Counted from the stretch's first letter, positions 1-10,674 are shown. The stretch is 64,000 nucleotides of DNA from Enterobacter mori (GCF_025244905.1 NZ_CP104285.1:4340001-4404000); one strand, 5' to 3'. The notes: generated by a model from the sequence alone, not told the origin. Translations and numbers: made by a program.

Positions 1-528
1 GCCGAGACGCGCTTCGCGGGTCACGATCAGGTAGCTGCACAGCGCCGCGGCGATGGACATCCCGCCGAAGCAACCCACGGTCCCGGCAACAATCCCGACC
101 ACCGGGGTATAGCGGCGCAGGTCAACAATCGCAGCGTGGATATCGGCAATCGCCGCCAGGCCGAGGTTAGCTTCCTGCAGACGCACGCCGCCGGTTTCGA
201 GGCAAAGCACCGCCTGAGTCGGGATGCCGTTGCGGTTATCTTCCGCCGCCAGCTCCAGCGCCGCCGCCATTTTGGCGCCGGACACTTCGCCCATGCTGCC
301 GCCCTGGAACGCGCCTTCAATCGCGACGACGACCGCAGGCTGACCGTTGATGGTGCCTTTTGCAACGACCATGCCGTCGTCGGCCTGCGGAACAATCCCC
401 TGCGGCCCAAGCCACGGAGAGATAATGCCTGCAAACGGATCCAGCAGTTCGCGGTAGCTGCCGTCATCCAGCAGAGCCTGCGCGCGCTGGCGCGCTTTTA
501 GTTCGATAAAGCTGCTGTCATTACGCAT
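1..528 (-). CDS. mdcD: Malonate decarboxylase beta subunit MdcD (partial)
   Basis: Only the N-terminal 176 codons are inside the window; the rest runs off the left edge. Reading the minus strand from the ATG at 528 gives an open frame beginning MRNDSSFIELKARQRAQ. It continues into a crotonase/carboxyltransferase-type fold with glycine-rich stretches (FQGGSMGEVSGAK, LETGGVRLQEANLGLA) typical of the MdcD/acetyl-CoA carboxylase beta family. With MdcE, this subunit decarboxylates malonyl-S-ACP to acetyl-S-ACP and CO2. The start overlaps the mdcC stop by eight bases (ATGCGTAA), which implies translational coupling. The family call rests on motifs and operon position. Confidence 0.9.
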   Translation of the reverse strand, partial: MRNDSSFIELKARQRAQALLDDGSYRELLDPFAGIISPWLGPQGIVPQADDGMVVAKGTINGQPAVVVAIEGAFQGGSMGEVSGAKMAAALELAAEDNRNGIPTQAVLCLETGGVRLQEANLGLAAIADIHAAIVDLRRYTPVVGIVAGTVGCFGGMSIAAALCSYLIVTREARLG

Positions 529-820
529 GGCTCACCCCCTCAAAGACCTGTTCGATACGAATGCGCGCCACGCCCGGCGTCGCGCCGAAGTCGTGGATGG
601 TCAGTTTGCCTGCGGGCAGGCTGCTGACCGTTTGCAGACGGTTAAACAGCGCCTCCCAGCGACCACGGCTGTTGTCTACTGAAGTGGTGATTTCAATGGT
701 TAAGGTCTGGCCCGGTTCGGCGGCGAACAGCACCTCCATATCCCCGGAGCCGACGACGCCTGCCAGCGCTCTGCCGCTTACTTCGCGGCTGGCGGGCACG
801 GTCAATGTAATTTTTTCCAT
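521..820 (-). CDS. mdcC: Malonate decarboxylase acyl carrier protein MdcC
   Basis: This 99-residue protein is the acyl carrier subunit (delta) of malonate decarboxylase. It carries the 2'-(5''-phosphoribosyl)-3'-dephospho-CoA prosthetic group through which acetyl and malonyl thioesters pass. The sequence VVGSGDMEVLF puts a serine at position 25, the attachment position known for the Klebsiella protein. Length is normal for the family. It lies between mdcB, 9 bases upstream, and mdcD, which it overlaps by 8 bases. The Klebsiella-type order mdcA-B-C-D supports the call. Confidence 0.93.
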   Translation of the reverse strand: MEKITLTVPASREVSGRALAGVVGSGDMEVLFAAEPGQTLTIEITTSVDNSRGRWEALFNRLQTVSSLPAGKLTIHDFGATPGVARIRIEQVFEGVSHA

Positions 821-829
821 AACATCCTC

Positions 830-1687
830 TTAATGCTTTGAATAAGGCGTTTCGACGTGGTCGAGAAACAGCGTGGCGGCAAGCAGGTCGGCAGCACCGC
901 CCGGCGAGGCGTTGAACGAGAGCATCTGACGGTCTAAGCTCGCCAGCGTCTGCTGGCCTTCAGGCGTTGCGCATCCTCCTGCGTTCAGTACAGCACGAGC
1001 ACCGTTCTGCATGGCCTCCAGCCCCTCCATTCCGGCGCGCGACAGCACGCAGGTGTCGGTGAGTGACGTCATGATCGCCATCAGCGCGTCGAGCCTCGCA
1101 TGCGTTTCGCTGCTGCCGTTGAGACGGCTGAGGCGAAGCTGCGGCAGCGCGCGCTGCATAATGTGCGGGAACGCCTGCTGCGCCTCTTCACGCGCGCCCG
1201 GCACGCGGTAGCGGTGCGTGGCGCGCAGCCCTTTGCTGAACACTTTCGGCGCCGCATCGTCCGGGAGTTTCGCCAGCTGAGCGGCGGTATTCGCGACGGC
1301 TTGCGCAGTCGCCTCCCCGCCCAGCATCGCCACCGCGCTCACCAGCAACCCCAGCGCCCAGATCGCGCCACGATGGGTATTAACCCCGTCGGTGGCCGCC
1401 ATCATCTGCTGCTCGCCTTCGCGGCCAAGACGGCCAACGGTTTGCCGAAGCGCAATGTCCGCCGGACGCTGCCAGCTCTGCTGTGCCAGCGCCTGAAACG
1501 TGGGGGTCAGGCTGTGCGCGGAGCGCTCCATCAGCGCAAGCGATAAATCGTGGTGCGCGCCGTTTCCCCGACTGTCCACCAGACCGGGCTTCGGGCTTAA
1601 CCGTGCTTCGTCAATCAGACACTGCGTGGCGGTTCGCGCCAGCCATTCGGCACCGCCTTCAACCTGAATCTGGGGCAGAAGTTTCAT
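830..1687 (-). CDS. mdcB: Triphosphoribosyl-dephospho-CoA synthase MdcB
   Basis: This 285-residue CitG/MdcB-family enzyme makes 2'-(5''-triphosphoribosyl)-3'-dephospho-CoA from ATP and dephospho-CoA, the precursor of the MdcC prosthetic group. Family motifs are visible: an early PGLVDSRGNGAHHD segment and, mid-protein, GVNTHRGAIWALGLL. Its ATG overlaps the last base of the mdcA stop codon (TAATG), so the two are probably coupled. The MdcG transferase that loads the prosthetic group onto MdcC would lie beyond the left edge. Length is normal. Confidence 0.93.
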   Translation of the reverse strand: MKLLPQIQVEGGAEWLARTATQCLIDEARLSPKPGLVDSRGNGAHHDLSLALMERSAHSLTPTFQALAQQSWQRPADIALRQTVGRLGREGEQQMMAATDGVNTHRGAIWALGLLVSAVAMLGGEATAQAVANTAAQLAKLPDDAAPKVFSKGLRATHRYRVPGAREEAQQAFPHIMQRALPQLRLSRLNGSSETHARLDALMAIMTSLTDTCVLSRAGMEGLEAMQNGARAVLNAGGCATPEGQQTLASLDRQMLSFNASPGGAADLLAATLFLDHVETPYSKH

Positions 1688-3342
1688 TACCAGCTCCGGA
1701 ATTTCGCAGGTGGGTTATACAAACCGCCGGACCATTCCACGAGGTCAGACACGCTGCCCGCTGCCAGCAGAGAGCGCGTAGCGTCGGTGCGGCGAATCCC
1801 CATATCTTCCGGATACACAACCTTGCCGCTCTGGCGCAGTTCCGCCACGCGTTTGGCGTCCACGCCCAGGCCGATATCGGTGATCCCCGCGACGGCGGCA
1901 ACCATGGCACGACGCTCTTCCAGATCTTTTGCCCGGTAGAGGTAAGCAATCCCCTCTTCCGTCAGCACGTGGGTGACGTCATCGCCGTAAATCATGACGG
2001 GCGCCAGCGGCATACCGGAGGCTTTGGCCACCTCGACGGCGTCGAGTTTTTCCACGAAGGTTGGCTTCACGCCCGCCTGGAAGGTTTCCACCATCTGCAC
2101 CACGAGTTTTTTACCGCGCTGCATCGGGTCGGGCTCGGTGATCATGTTCAGCCAGGCAGGGGTGGCGTGGCGACGACCGTGCGGGTCATGGCCCATGTTT
2201 GGCGCACCGCCAAAGCCAGAAAGACGACCGCGGGTCACGGTGGAGGAGTTGGCGTAGCCGTCAACCTGCAGCGTGGAGCCGATGAACATATCCACCGCGT
2301 ACTGGCCTGCCAGCTGGCAGAAGGCGCGGTTGGAACGCATAGAGCCGTCGGCACCGGTAAAGAACACGTCCGGACGGGCGCGGATGTACTCTTCCATCCC
2401 CAGCTCGCCGCCGAAGCAGTGCACGCTTTCCACCCAGCCGCTTTCAATGGCGGGTATCAGGGTTGGATGCGGGTTCAAGGTCCAGTGTTTACAGATTTTG
2501 CCTTTGAGTCCGAGCTGTTCGCCGTAGGTGGGCAACAGCAGCTCAATCGCCGCGGTGTTAAAGCCGATCCCGTGGTTCAGGGACTGCACCTGGTGTTCCG
2601 CGTAGATGCCTTTAATCGCCATCATCGCCATCAGGATATGTTCCTGTTTGATGAGGCGCGGGTCGCGGGTGAACAGCGGTTCGATGAAGAACGGCTTGTC
2701 GGCAACCACCACGTAGTCAATCCAGGAGCCTGGAATATCCACGCGCGGCAGATCGCACTCGTCTTCCACCAGCTCGTTTACCTGTGCGATGACGATACCG
2801 TCGTGGAACGCGGCGGCTTCCACCAGCGCCGGGGTATCTTCGGTACTCGCCCCGGTGTAGAGGTTGCCTTTACGGTCCGCTTTAAAACCGGCAATCAGCG
2901 CCACGTTGGGCGACAGGTCGACGTAGAGACGTGAATACAGTTCGATGTAGGTATGGATCGCACCGATTTCGAGCTGACCGTCTTCCAGCAGCTGCGAGAT
3001 ACGCAGGCTTTGCGTCCCGGAGAAGGAGAAGTCCAGCTTGCGGGCGATGCCTTTTTCAAAGATATCAAGATGCTCACTGCGGCCAACGCTCGGCATGATC
3101 ATATGCAGGTCGTGAACGATTTGCGGGTTCACTTCAGCGAGTGAGCGGGAAAGGAAATCCGCCTGCTTCTGGTTGTTGCCTTCCAGCACGACTTTGTCGC
3201 CCGGGGCGATCAGTTTTTCCAGCATGGCGACAAGATCGCCGGTTGGCAGTACTTTGCCCTGCACCGGTACGGACGCCAGACGGCGCGCTTTCTCGCTGCG
3301 TCGTGTGTTCCATTGCCGGGTGGGTGTTTGCCCAGATAACAT
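1687..3342 (-). CDS. mdcA: Malonate decarboxylase alpha subunit MdcA (acetyl-S-ACP:malonate ACP transferase)
   Basis: This 551-residue subunit swaps acetyl for malonyl on the acyl carrier protein, the first step in growth on malonate. The protein has the CoA-transferase-like MdcA architecture, with a conserved glycine-rich stretch near GRLSGFGGAPNMGHDPHGRR in the C-terminal half and a GADGSMRSNRAF segment before it. The ATG at 3342 follows a strong AGGAGG ribosome site at 3348-3353. It is the first gene of the operon and is divergent from yheT. In E. coli the neighbour of yheT is yheS, so the malonate operon is an addition to the shared gene order. Confidence 0.95.
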   Translation of the reverse strand: MLSGQTPTRQWNTRRSEKARRLASVPVQGKVLPTGDLVAMLEKLIAPGDKVVLEGNNQKQADFLSRSLAEVNPQIVHDLHMIMPSVGRSEHLDIFEKGIARKLDFSFSGTQSLRISQLLEDGQLEIGAIHTYIELYSRLYVDLSPNVALIAGFKADRKGNLYTGASTEDTPALVEAAAFHDGIVIAQVNELVEDECDLPRVDIPGSWIDYVVVADKPFFIEPLFTRDPRLIKQEHILMAMMAIKGIYAEHQVQSLNHGIGFNTAAIELLLPTYGEQLGLKGKICKHWTLNPHPTLIPAIESGWVESVHCFGGELGMEEYIRARPDVFFTGADGSMRSNRAFCQLAGQYAVDMFIGSTLQVDGYANSSTVTRGRLSGFGGAPNMGHDPHGRRHATPAWLNMITEPDPMQRGKKLVVQMVETFQAGVKPTFVEKLDAVEVAKASGMPLAPVMIYGDDVTHVLTEEGIAYLYRAKDLEERRAMVAAVAGITDIGLGVDAKRVAELRQSGKVVYPEDMGIRRTDATRSLLAAGSVSDLVEWSGGLYNPPAKFRSW

Positions 3343-3570
3343 TATTAACCTCCTGATTCAGCACATCATTCTGATTTGCTTAACGTTGAGTAAAGTCTGC
3401 GCTCTGGCGAGAAAGGCATCAATTAAGCGTAGAGCGGAATCATTAGCCTGAGAGTAATAATCAAGGTAAAGATTTGTGATCGGGATCAGTTCATGGTTCG
3501 GAAATCCAGGCTAAACGGGGTACAATTCGGAAGGTATAGTAAATTTCTGACAAGAATCAGCATCGCCCTT
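3343..3570. promoter_or_regulatory. Divergent mdcA / yheT promoter region
   Basis: This 228-base AT-rich gap holds the start signals for the malonate operon (minus) and yheT (plus). A CRP-like site TGTGATCGGGATCAGT lies at 3475-3490 (left half perfect, right half TCAGT), about 133 bases upstream of mdcA. For yheT, TACAAT at 3521-3526 is a plausible -10, with a weak -35 (TTCGGA at 3497-3502). No operator for a LysR-type MdcR was recognised with confidence, and the regulator gene is not in the window. Confidence 0.5.
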
Positions 3571-4593
3571 ATGACCCAAATCATTCCATCAGACTTCGAC
3601 ATTGCAGCCGAAGAGAGCGCAGAGTTCGTGCCCATGCGCGGCGTGGCTAACCCCCACCTGCAAACCATGCTGCCGCGCCTGATCCGCCGCAAGGTGCAGT
3701 TCACCCCGCACTGGCAGCGCCTGGATTTGCCGGACGGCGACTTTTTAGATCTCGCCTGGAGCGAAGCGCCGGAGCAGGCCCGACACAAACCTCGCCTGGT
3801 GGTGTTTCATGGTCTGGAAGGCAGCCTGCACAGCCCCTACGCCCACGGTTTAATCGAGGCGGCGAAAGCCCGCGGCTGGCTGGCGGTGGTGATGCATTTT
3901 CGCGGCTGCAGCGGCGAGCCGAATCGCCAGAAGCGTATTTATCACTCCGGGGAAACCGAAGACGGCACCTGGTTTTTGCACTGGCTAAGAGAGAACTTTG
4001 GCACGGTGCCAACGGCGGCGGTGGGCTATTCGCTGGGCGGCAATATGCTGGCCTGCCTGCTGGCGAAAGAAGGTAATGCGGTGCCGCTGGATGCCGCTGT
4101 TATTGTCTCCGCTCCCTTTATGCTCGAGCAGTGCAGCTACCATATGGAAAAAGGGTTTTCCCGCGTCTATCAGCGCTACCTGCTCAACCTGCTGAAGGCC
4201 AACGCCGCGCGCAAGCTGAAGGCCTACCCGGACACGCTGCCGGTTAGCCTGCAGCAGCTCAAGCGCGTGAAGCGTCTGCGCGAGTTTGACGATCTGATCA
4301 CCTCGAAGATCCACGGTTTTGCCGATGCGATTGACTATTACCGTCAGTGCAGCGCCATGCCGCTGTTGAATCAAATCACCACGCCGACGCTAATCATCCA
4401 CGCCAAAGACGATCCGTTTATGGATCATCACTCCATTCCGGCACCGGAGCATTTACCGGCCAACGTGCAGTATCAGCTCACCGAGTACGGCGGGCACGTC
4501 GGCTTTGTTGGCGGCACGCTGCGCAGGCCGAAAATGTGGCTGGAAACCCGCATCCCTGACTGGCTCACCTCTTTTCTGGACGGTAAAAAATGA
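3571..4593 (+). CDS. yheT: Alpha/beta-hydrolase YheT
   Basis: This 340-residue alpha/beta hydrolase closely follows E. coli YheT throughout. The nucleophile elbow is GYSLGG, the catalytic histidine lies in the late GGHVGFVGG motif, and the acid is likely in HAKDDPF. The substrate is unknown; the family includes esterases of the ABHD1/3 group. The ATG at 3571 ([10 protein letters not shown]) is chosen over an upstream in-frame ATG at 3493 because similarity to the family begins there. The stop overlaps the yheU start (ATGA), so the two are co-translated. Confidence 0.93.
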   Translation: MTQIIPSDFDIAAEESAEFVPMRGVANPHLQTMLPRLIRRKVQFTPHWQRLDLPDGDFLDLAWSEAPEQARHKPRLVVFHGLEGSLHSPYAHGLIEAAKARGWLAVVMHFRGCSGEPNRQKRIYHSGETEDGTWFLHWLRENFGTVPTAAVGYSLGGNMLACLLAKEGNAVPLDAAVIVSAPFMLEQCSYHMEKGFSRVYQRYLLNLLKANAARKLKAYPDTLPVSLQQLKRVKRLREFDDLITSKIHGFADAIDYYRQCSAMPLLNQITTPTLIIHAKDDPFMDHHSIPAPEHLPANVQYQLTEYGGHVGFVGGTLRRPKMWLETRIPDWLTSFLDGKK

Positions 4594-4808
4594 TTATCCC
4601 CTGGCAGGATCTCGCTCCCGAAACGCTCGATAATCTGATTGAAAGCTTTGTATTACGTGAAGGCACCGATTATGGTGAACAAGAACGTTCGCTCGAACAA
4701 AAGGTCAGCGATGTTAAGCGCCAGCTGAAAAGCGGCGACGTGGTGCTGGTGTGGTCCGAACTGCATGAGACGGTCAATATCATGCCCCGCAACGCGTTTC
4801 ACGGCTGA
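4590..4808 (+). CDS. yheU: UPF0270 family protein YheU
   Basis: This 72-residue UPF0270 protein is conserved across enterobacteria and has no assigned function. Its sequence ([20 protein letters not shown] near the start) matches YheU at full length. It is predicted to be small, cytosolic and helical, with no signal peptide or membrane segment. The gene overlaps the end of yheT by four bases and is followed after 30 bases by prkB, so the three probably form one transcript. Confidence 0.93.
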   Translation: MIIPWQDLAPETLDNLIESFVLREGTDYGEQERSLEQKVSDVKRQLKSGDVVLVWSELHETVNIMPRNAFHG

Positions 4809-4838
4809 TCTGTAAACCTTTCCAGTCAGGGAGTTGCT

Positions 4839-5708
4839 ATGTCTGCCAGACATCCGGTTATTGCCGTTACGGGCTCGAGTGGTGCGGGAACCACCACCAC
4901 CAGCCTCGCATTTCGCAAGATTTTCGCACAGCTGAATCTCCAGGCGGCAGAAGTGGAGGGCGACAGCTTTCACCGCTATACGCGCCCGGAAATGGACATG
5001 GCCATCCGCAAGGCGCGCGATCTGGGCAAACACATCAGCTATTTCGGCCCGGAAGCCAACGATTTCGGCCTGCTGGAGCAAACCTTTCGCGAATACGGGC
5101 AAAGCGGTACCGGGCAGTCCCGCAAGTATCTGCACACCTACGACGAAGCCGTTCCCTGGAACCAGGTGCCGGGGACATTCACCCCGTGGCAACCCCTGCC
5201 GGAGCCGACGGACGTGCTGTTTTACGAAGGGCTACACGGCGGCGTGGTCACACCTCAACACGACGTCGCGCGTCACGTGGATCTGCTGGTCGGCGTGGTG
5301 CCGATTGTTAACCTTGAGTGGATCCAGAAGCTGACGCGTGACATGAGCGAGCGCGGGCATTCTCGCGAAGCGGTGATGGATTCCGTCGTGCGTTCCATGG
5401 AGGACTACATCAACTTCCTGACGCCGCAGTTCTCCCGCACCCACATCAACTTCCAGCGCGTGCCGACGGTGGATACCTCCAACCCGTTTGCGGCCAAAAC
5501 AATCCCGTCGCTGGATGAGAGCTTCGTCGTCATCCATTTCCGCAATCTCGAAGGCATTGATTACCCCTGGCTGCTGGCGATGCTGCAGGGCTCGTTTATT
5601 TCGCACATGAATACGTTGGTGGTGCCGGGCGGAAAAATGGGGCTGGCGATGGAGTTAATTATGACGCCGCTGGTCCAGCGACTGATGGAAGGGAAGCAGA
5701 TTGCGTGA
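4839..5708 (+). CDS. prkB: Phosphoribulokinase-like protein PrkB
   Basis: This 289-residue P-loop kinase of the phosphoribulokinase/uridine kinase superfamily is full length compared with E. coli PrkB. A Walker A loop GSSGAGTTTTS lies at residues 12-22, followed by the EVEGDSFHRY segment typical of class I bacterial PRK. No RuBisCO or other Calvin-cycle gene is visible here, so the cellular substrate remains unclear. A GGGAG ribosome site precedes the ATG. The gene ends at a convergent REP-containing gap facing yhfA. Confidence 0.92.
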   Translation: MSARHPVIAVTGSSGAGTTTTSLAFRKIFAQLNLQAAEVEGDSFHRYTRPEMDMAIRKARDLGKHISYFGPEANDFGLLEQTFREYGQSGTGQSRKYLHTYDEAVPWNQVPGTFTPWQPLPEPTDVLFYEGLHGGVVTPQHDVARHVDLLVGVVPIVNLEWIQKLTRDMSERGHSREAVMDSVVRSMEDYINFLTPQFSRTHINFQRVPTVDTSNPFAAKTIPSLDESFVVIHFRNLEGIDYPWLLAMLQGSFISHMNTLVVPGGKMGLAMELIMTPLVQRLMEGKQIA

Positions 5709-5715
5709 GTTGTTT

Positions 5716-5788
5716 TGCCCGGTGGCGCTGCGCTTACCGGGCCTACGTTCGTGCTTTTGTAGGGCGGGTCAGCGAAGCGCCACCCGCC
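5716..5788. repeat. REP pair in the prkB/yhfA convergent gap
   Basis: Two inverted REP-type palindromes fill the gap between convergent prkB and yhfA. The first reads GCCCGGTGGCGCTGCGCTTA then ccgggcctac; the second is gtagggcgggtcagcgaagcgccacccgcc. The imperfect GGTGGCG...CGCCACC core and flanking GTAG are the enterobacterial REP/BIME hallmarks. Confidence 0.85.
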
Positions 5789-5794
5789 AAAAGA

Positions 5795-6199
5795 TTATGC
5801 CTCGATCACTTCATACGAATGGGTGATTTTTACCGCTTTTTCCAGCATTAACGCCACTGAGCAGTACTTCTCCGCAGAAAGGTCTACGGCGCGTGATACT
5901 GCGGCATCTTTCAGTTCTTTCCCGGTCACGATAAAGTGCAGATTAATGTGGGTGAACAGGCGTGGCGCCTCTTCGCGACGTTCGGAAGTAAGCTTCACTT
6001 CGCAATCGGTCACATCATGACGACCTTTTTGCAGAATCGACACCACGTCAATTGCGCTGCATCCACCCGCTGCCATCAGCACCATTTCCATTGGGCTTGG
6101 GGCTTTATCGCCGGAGTTACCGTCCATCAAAATCTGGTGTCCTGACGCGGACTCGCCCAGGAACGTTAAACCTTCAACCCACTTCACGCGCGCTTGCAT
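5795..6199 (-). CDS. yhfA: OsmC family protein YhfA
   Basis: This 134-residue OsmC/Ohr-fold protein of unknown cellular role is conserved beside crp in enterobacteria. The family's two cysteine regions are visible: AAGGCSAIDV and AEKYCSVALML. The start is placed at 6199 (MQARVKWVEG), where E. coli YhfA begins, with GGAG eight bases upstream, rather than five codons earlier at 6214. It is divergent from crp across the crp control region. Confidence 0.92.
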   Translation of the reverse strand: MQARVKWVEGLTFLGESASGHQILMDGNSGDKAPSPMEMVLMAAGGCSAIDVVSILQKGRHDVTDCEVKLTSERREEAPRLFTHINLHFIVTGKELKDAAVSRAVDLSAEKYCSVALMLEKAVKITHSYEVIEA

Positions 6200-6510
6200 A
6201 TTCTTAAACTCCAACGTTGCATTTTTGGTGACAGATTACGCGTGCGTTACATTTCTCGCAATGGAAGGCGACCTGCATCATGCTGAAGCGAGACACCAGG
6301 AGACACGCGGCGAAAGCTATGCTAAAACACTCTGGATGCTACAGTAATACATTGACGTTACACATGTATGCAGAGGACATCAAACTTTACTGGCTGCGAA
6401 ACGTTACGGTAGCCGACTTCCCAGGGTATGGGTAAGAATTCGATTGCAACCCCAGAGTCCGGATGCATCTTATGACTCTGGTGACAGCTTATAACAGAGG
6501 ATAACAGCGC
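6200..6510. promoter_or_regulatory. crp upstream control region
   Basis: This region separates yhfA from crp and is very like the E. coli crp leader: the tract GCTACAGTAATACATTGA at 6338-6355 is conserved and is followed by a CRP-like element TGCAGAGGACATCAAA at 6369-6384. In E. coli this region carries autoregulatory CRP sites and a divergent transcript start. The right half-site is degraded here (TCAAA). A GAGGATAAC segment before the ATG carries the ribosome site. Confidence 0.6.
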
Positions 6511-7143
6511 ATGGTGCTTGGCAAACCGCAAACAGACCCGACTCTCGAATGGTTCTTGTCTCATTGCCACATTCATAAGTACCCATCAAAGAGCACGCTG
6601 ATTCACCAGGGTGAAAAAGCGGAAACGTTGTATTACATCGTTAAAGGCTCGGTGGCAGTGCTGATCAAAGATGAAGAAGGGAAAGAGATGATCCTTTCTT
6701 ATCTGAACCAGGGCGATTTCATCGGTGAACTGGGCCTGTTTGAAGAGGGCCAGGAACGTAGCGCCTGGGTTCGTGCAAAGACAGCATGTGAAGTGGCTGA
6801 AATTTCTTACAAGAAATTCCGTCAGTTGATTCAGGTTAACCCTGACATCCTGATGCGTCTTTCTTCACAGATGGCGCGCCGTCTGCAGGTGACGTCTGAG
6901 AAAGTGGGTAACCTCGCCTTCCTGGACGTGACCGGTCGTATCGCGCAGACACTGCTGAACCTGGCGAAACAGCCAGACGCCATGACCCACCCTGACGGCA
7001 TGCAAATTAAAATTACCCGCCAGGAAATTGGTCAAATCGTCGGTTGCTCCCGTGAAACAGTGGGCCGTATCCTGAAAATGCTGGAAGATCAAAACCTGAT
7101 CTCCGCCCACGGTAAAACCATCGTGGTTTACGGAACGCGTTAA
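6511..7143 (+). CDS. crp: cAMP receptor protein Crp
   Basis: This is the global carbon-response activator/repressor, 210 residues and nearly identical to E. coli CRP. An N-terminal cyclic-nucleotide-binding domain holds the phosphate-binding cassette ([15 protein letters not shown]), followed by the long dimerisation helix. The C-terminal helix-turn-helix ([18 protein letters not shown]) recognises TGTGA-N6-TCACA sites. Candidate targets elsewhere in this window include ppiA, pckA and malT. It has its own terminator downstream, and yhfK follows closely. Confidence 0.99.
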   Translation: MVLGKPQTDPTLEWFLSHCHIHKYPSKSTLIHQGEKAETLYYIVKGSVAVLIKDEEGKEMILSYLNQGDFIGELGLFEEGQERSAWVRAKTACEVAEISYKKFRQLIQVNPDILMRLSSQMARRLQVTSEKVGNLAFLDVTGRIAQTLLNLAKQPDAMTHPDGMQIKITRQEIGQIVGCSRETVGRILKMLEDQNLISAHGKTIVVYGTR

Positions 7144-7150
7144 TTCCGCT

Positions 7151-7190
7151 TAAACGGCGTGCCATCGCAAGGTGTCACGCCGTTTTTGTC
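7151..7190 (+). terminator. crp rho-independent terminator
   Basis: A hairpin with arms AAACGGCGTG and CACGCCGTTT is followed by a T-rich run (TTTTTGTCTC). It lies between the crp stop and the yhfK start and would end crp transcripts, or attenuate read-through into yhfK. Confidence 0.85.
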
Positions 7191-7200
7191 TCTACTCCCC

Positions 7201-9288
7201 ATGTGGCGCAGGCTGATCTATCACCCGGAAGTTAACTACGCACTGCGACAAACGCTGGTGTTGTGCCTTCCTGTGGCCATAGGGCTGATCCTCGGACACC
7301 TCCAGCAAGGTCTGCTGTTTTCCCTCGTTCCCGCCTGCTGCAACATTGCCGGTCTGGACACGCCGCATAAGCGCTTTTTCAAACGTTTGATCATCGGTGG
7401 CTGCCTGTTTGCTGGCTGTAGTCTCGCCGTACAGCTCCTGCTTGCCCGTGATATCCCGCTGCCGCTGATCCTGACCGTGCTGGCGATGACGCTTGGCGTG
7501 ACGGCGGAAATCAGTTCGCTGCATGCGCGCCTGCTGCCCGCCTCGCTGATTGCGGCTATCTTCACCCTGAGCCTCGCCGGGAATATGCCGGTGTGGGAGC
7601 CGCTGCTGATCTACGCCCTTGGCACGCTCTGGTACGGGGTGTTTAACTGGTTCTGGTTTTGGCTGTGGCGGGAACAGCCGCTGCGTGAATCCCTGAGCCT
7701 GCTCTATGTGCAGCTTGCGGATTACTGCGAAGCCAAATACACCCTGCTCACCCAGCATACCGACCCGGAGAAATCTCTGCCGCCGCTGCTGACGCGCCAG
7801 CAAAAGGTTGTCGACCTGATAAGCCAGTGCTACCAGCAGCTGCACATGCTTGCCGCCAACAAGAACCACGAATACAAACGGCTGCTGCGCACCTTCCAGG
7901 TAGGGCTGGACCTGCAGGAGCATATCTCCGTCAGCCTTCACCACCCGCAGGAGGTGCAAAAGCTGGTGGAGCGTAGCCATGCCGAAGCGGTGATCCGCTG
8001 GAACGCCCAGACCGTCGCAGCGCGGCTGAGGGTACTGGCTGACGATATTCTCTATCACCGCTACCCCACGCGATTTAACATGGACAAACAACTCGGCGCG
8101 CTGGAGAAAATTGCCCGTCAGCACGCGGATAACCCGGTCGGCCAGTTTGCCGCCTGGCACTTCAGCCGCATCGCCCGCGTGTTGCGTACTCAGCGTCCGC
8201 TTTATCCGCGTGACCTTATGGCGGATAAGCAGAAACGTCTGCCGCTGCTGCCCGCGCTCAAAAGCTATCTGTCACTGAAATCCTCCGCCCTGCGCAACGC
8301 GGCGCGGATAAGCGTGATGCTGAGCATTGCCAGCCTGATGGGCATGGCGCTGCACCTGCCGAAACCCTACTGGATTTTAATGACCGTGCTGTTTGTCACA
8401 CAGAACGGCTACGGGGCCACGCGAGTACGTATCTTCCACCGGGCTGGCGGAACGCTAGCCGGGCTGATTATTGCGGGCGTGACGCTTCACTTCCACGTGC
8501 CGGAAGGCTATACGCTGGTCGGGATGCTGGCGATCACCATGGTGAGCTATCTGATCATCCGTAAAAATTACGGCTGGGCGATGGTGGGCTTTACGGTCAC
8601 GGCGGTGTACACACTGCAGCTGCTCACGCTCAACGGCGAACAATTTATCGTGGCTCGTCTGGTCGATACGCTGATTGGCTGCCTGATTGCCTTCGGCGGC
8701 ATGGTCTGGCTGTGGCCGCAGTGGCAGAGCGGGTTGCTCAGGCAGAACGCCCATGACGCGCTGGAAGCCGACCAGCAGGCCATTCGCCTGATCCTCAGCG
8801 ACGACCCGCAGCCCTCCCCGCTGGCGTATCAGCGGATGAAGGTCAACCAGGCGCACAACGCCCTGTTTAACTCGCTCAACCAGGCCATGCAGGAGCCGGG
8901 GTTTAACTCGCACTATCTTGCAGACATGAAGCTCTGGGTGACGCACAGCCAGTTTATCGTCGAGCACATTAACGCCATGACCACGCTGGCGCGCGAGCAC
9001 ACGATGCTGACGCCGGATCTGGCCCAGCGCTATTTGCAGTCGTGTGAAATTGCGTTGCAGAGATGCCAGCAGCGTCTGGAGTATGACTCGCCGGGCGAGG
9101 CGGGGGATTCGAATATTCTGGAGGCGCCTGAAACGCTGACCCATGGGCCGATGAGCACCCTGGAGCAGCATTTGCAGCGCGTTCTGGGGCATTTGAACAC
9201 CATGCACACCATTTCGTCGGTGGCATGGCGTCAGCGCCCGCATCACGGGATTTGGTTAACGCGCGTGTTGAAACGAACGCCGTACTAA
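7201..9288 (+). CDS. yhfK: FUSC/YccS-type inner membrane protein YhfK
   Basis: This 695-residue membrane protein of the YccS/YhfK (FUSC) family resembles aromatic-acid efflux components. An N-terminal bundle of hydrophobic segments (about residues 15-150) and a second one (about residues 365-510) flank and follow cytoplasmic helical regions. Its substrate is not known. The start is placed at the ATG at 7201 (MWRRLIYHPEVNYAL), where E. coli YhfK begins. An earlier in-frame ATG at 7159 would put the start inside the crp terminator hairpin. The 3' end faces argD across a REP pair. Confidence 0.92.
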   Translation: MWRRLIYHPEVNYALRQTLVLCLPVAIGLILGHLQQGLLFSLVPACCNIAGLDTPHKRFFKRLIIGGCLFAGCSLAVQLLLARDIPLPLILTVLAMTLGVTAEISSLHARLLPASLIAAIFTLSLAGNMPVWEPLLIYALGTLWYGVFNWFWFWLWREQPLRESLSLLYVQLADYCEAKYTLLTQHTDPEKSLPPLLTRQQKVVDLISQCYQQLHMLAANKNHEYKRLLRTFQVGLDLQEHISVSLHHPQEVQKLVERSHAEAVIRWNAQTVAARLRVLADDILYHRYPTRFNMDKQLGALEKIARQHADNPVGQFAAWHFSRIARVLRTQRPLYPRDLMADKQKRLPLLPALKSYLSLKSSALRNAARISVMLSIASLMGMALHLPKPYWILMTVLFVTQNGYGATRVRIFHRAGGTLAGLIIAGVTLHFHVPEGYTLVGMLAITMVSYLIIRKNYGWAMVGFTVTAVYTLQLLTLNGEQFIVARLVDTLIGCLIAFGGMVWLWPQWQSGLLRQNAHDALEADQQAIRLILSDDPQPSPLAYQRMKVNQAHNALFNSLNQAMQEPGFNSHYLADMKLWVTHSQFIVEHINAMTTLAREHTMLTPDLAQRYLQSCEIALQRCQQRLEYDSPGEAGDSNILEAPETLTHGPMSTLEQHLQRVLGHLNTMHTISSVAWRQRPHHGIWLTRVLKRTPY

Positions 9289-9290
9289 TT

Positions 9291-9361
9291 TTGCCGGATG
9301 ACGCTTCGCTTATCCGGCCTACGGTTTTGTAGGCCCGTGCAAGCGCAGCGCCGCCGGGCAA
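9291..9361. repeat. REP pair in the yhfK/argD convergent gap
   Basis: REP palindromes in opposite orientation (gccggatgacgcttcgcttatccggcctac, then gtaggcccgtgcaagcgcagcgccgccgggc) occupy nearly the whole space between the two convergent stop codons. Confidence 0.82.
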
Positions 9362-9366
9362 TGAGG

Positions 9367-10674
<1,308 letters not shown>

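Noticed and set aside
7159..7200. Extended start for yhfK
   Set aside because: The extra codons would be translated from within the crp terminator hairpin; the family starts at MWRRL (7201).
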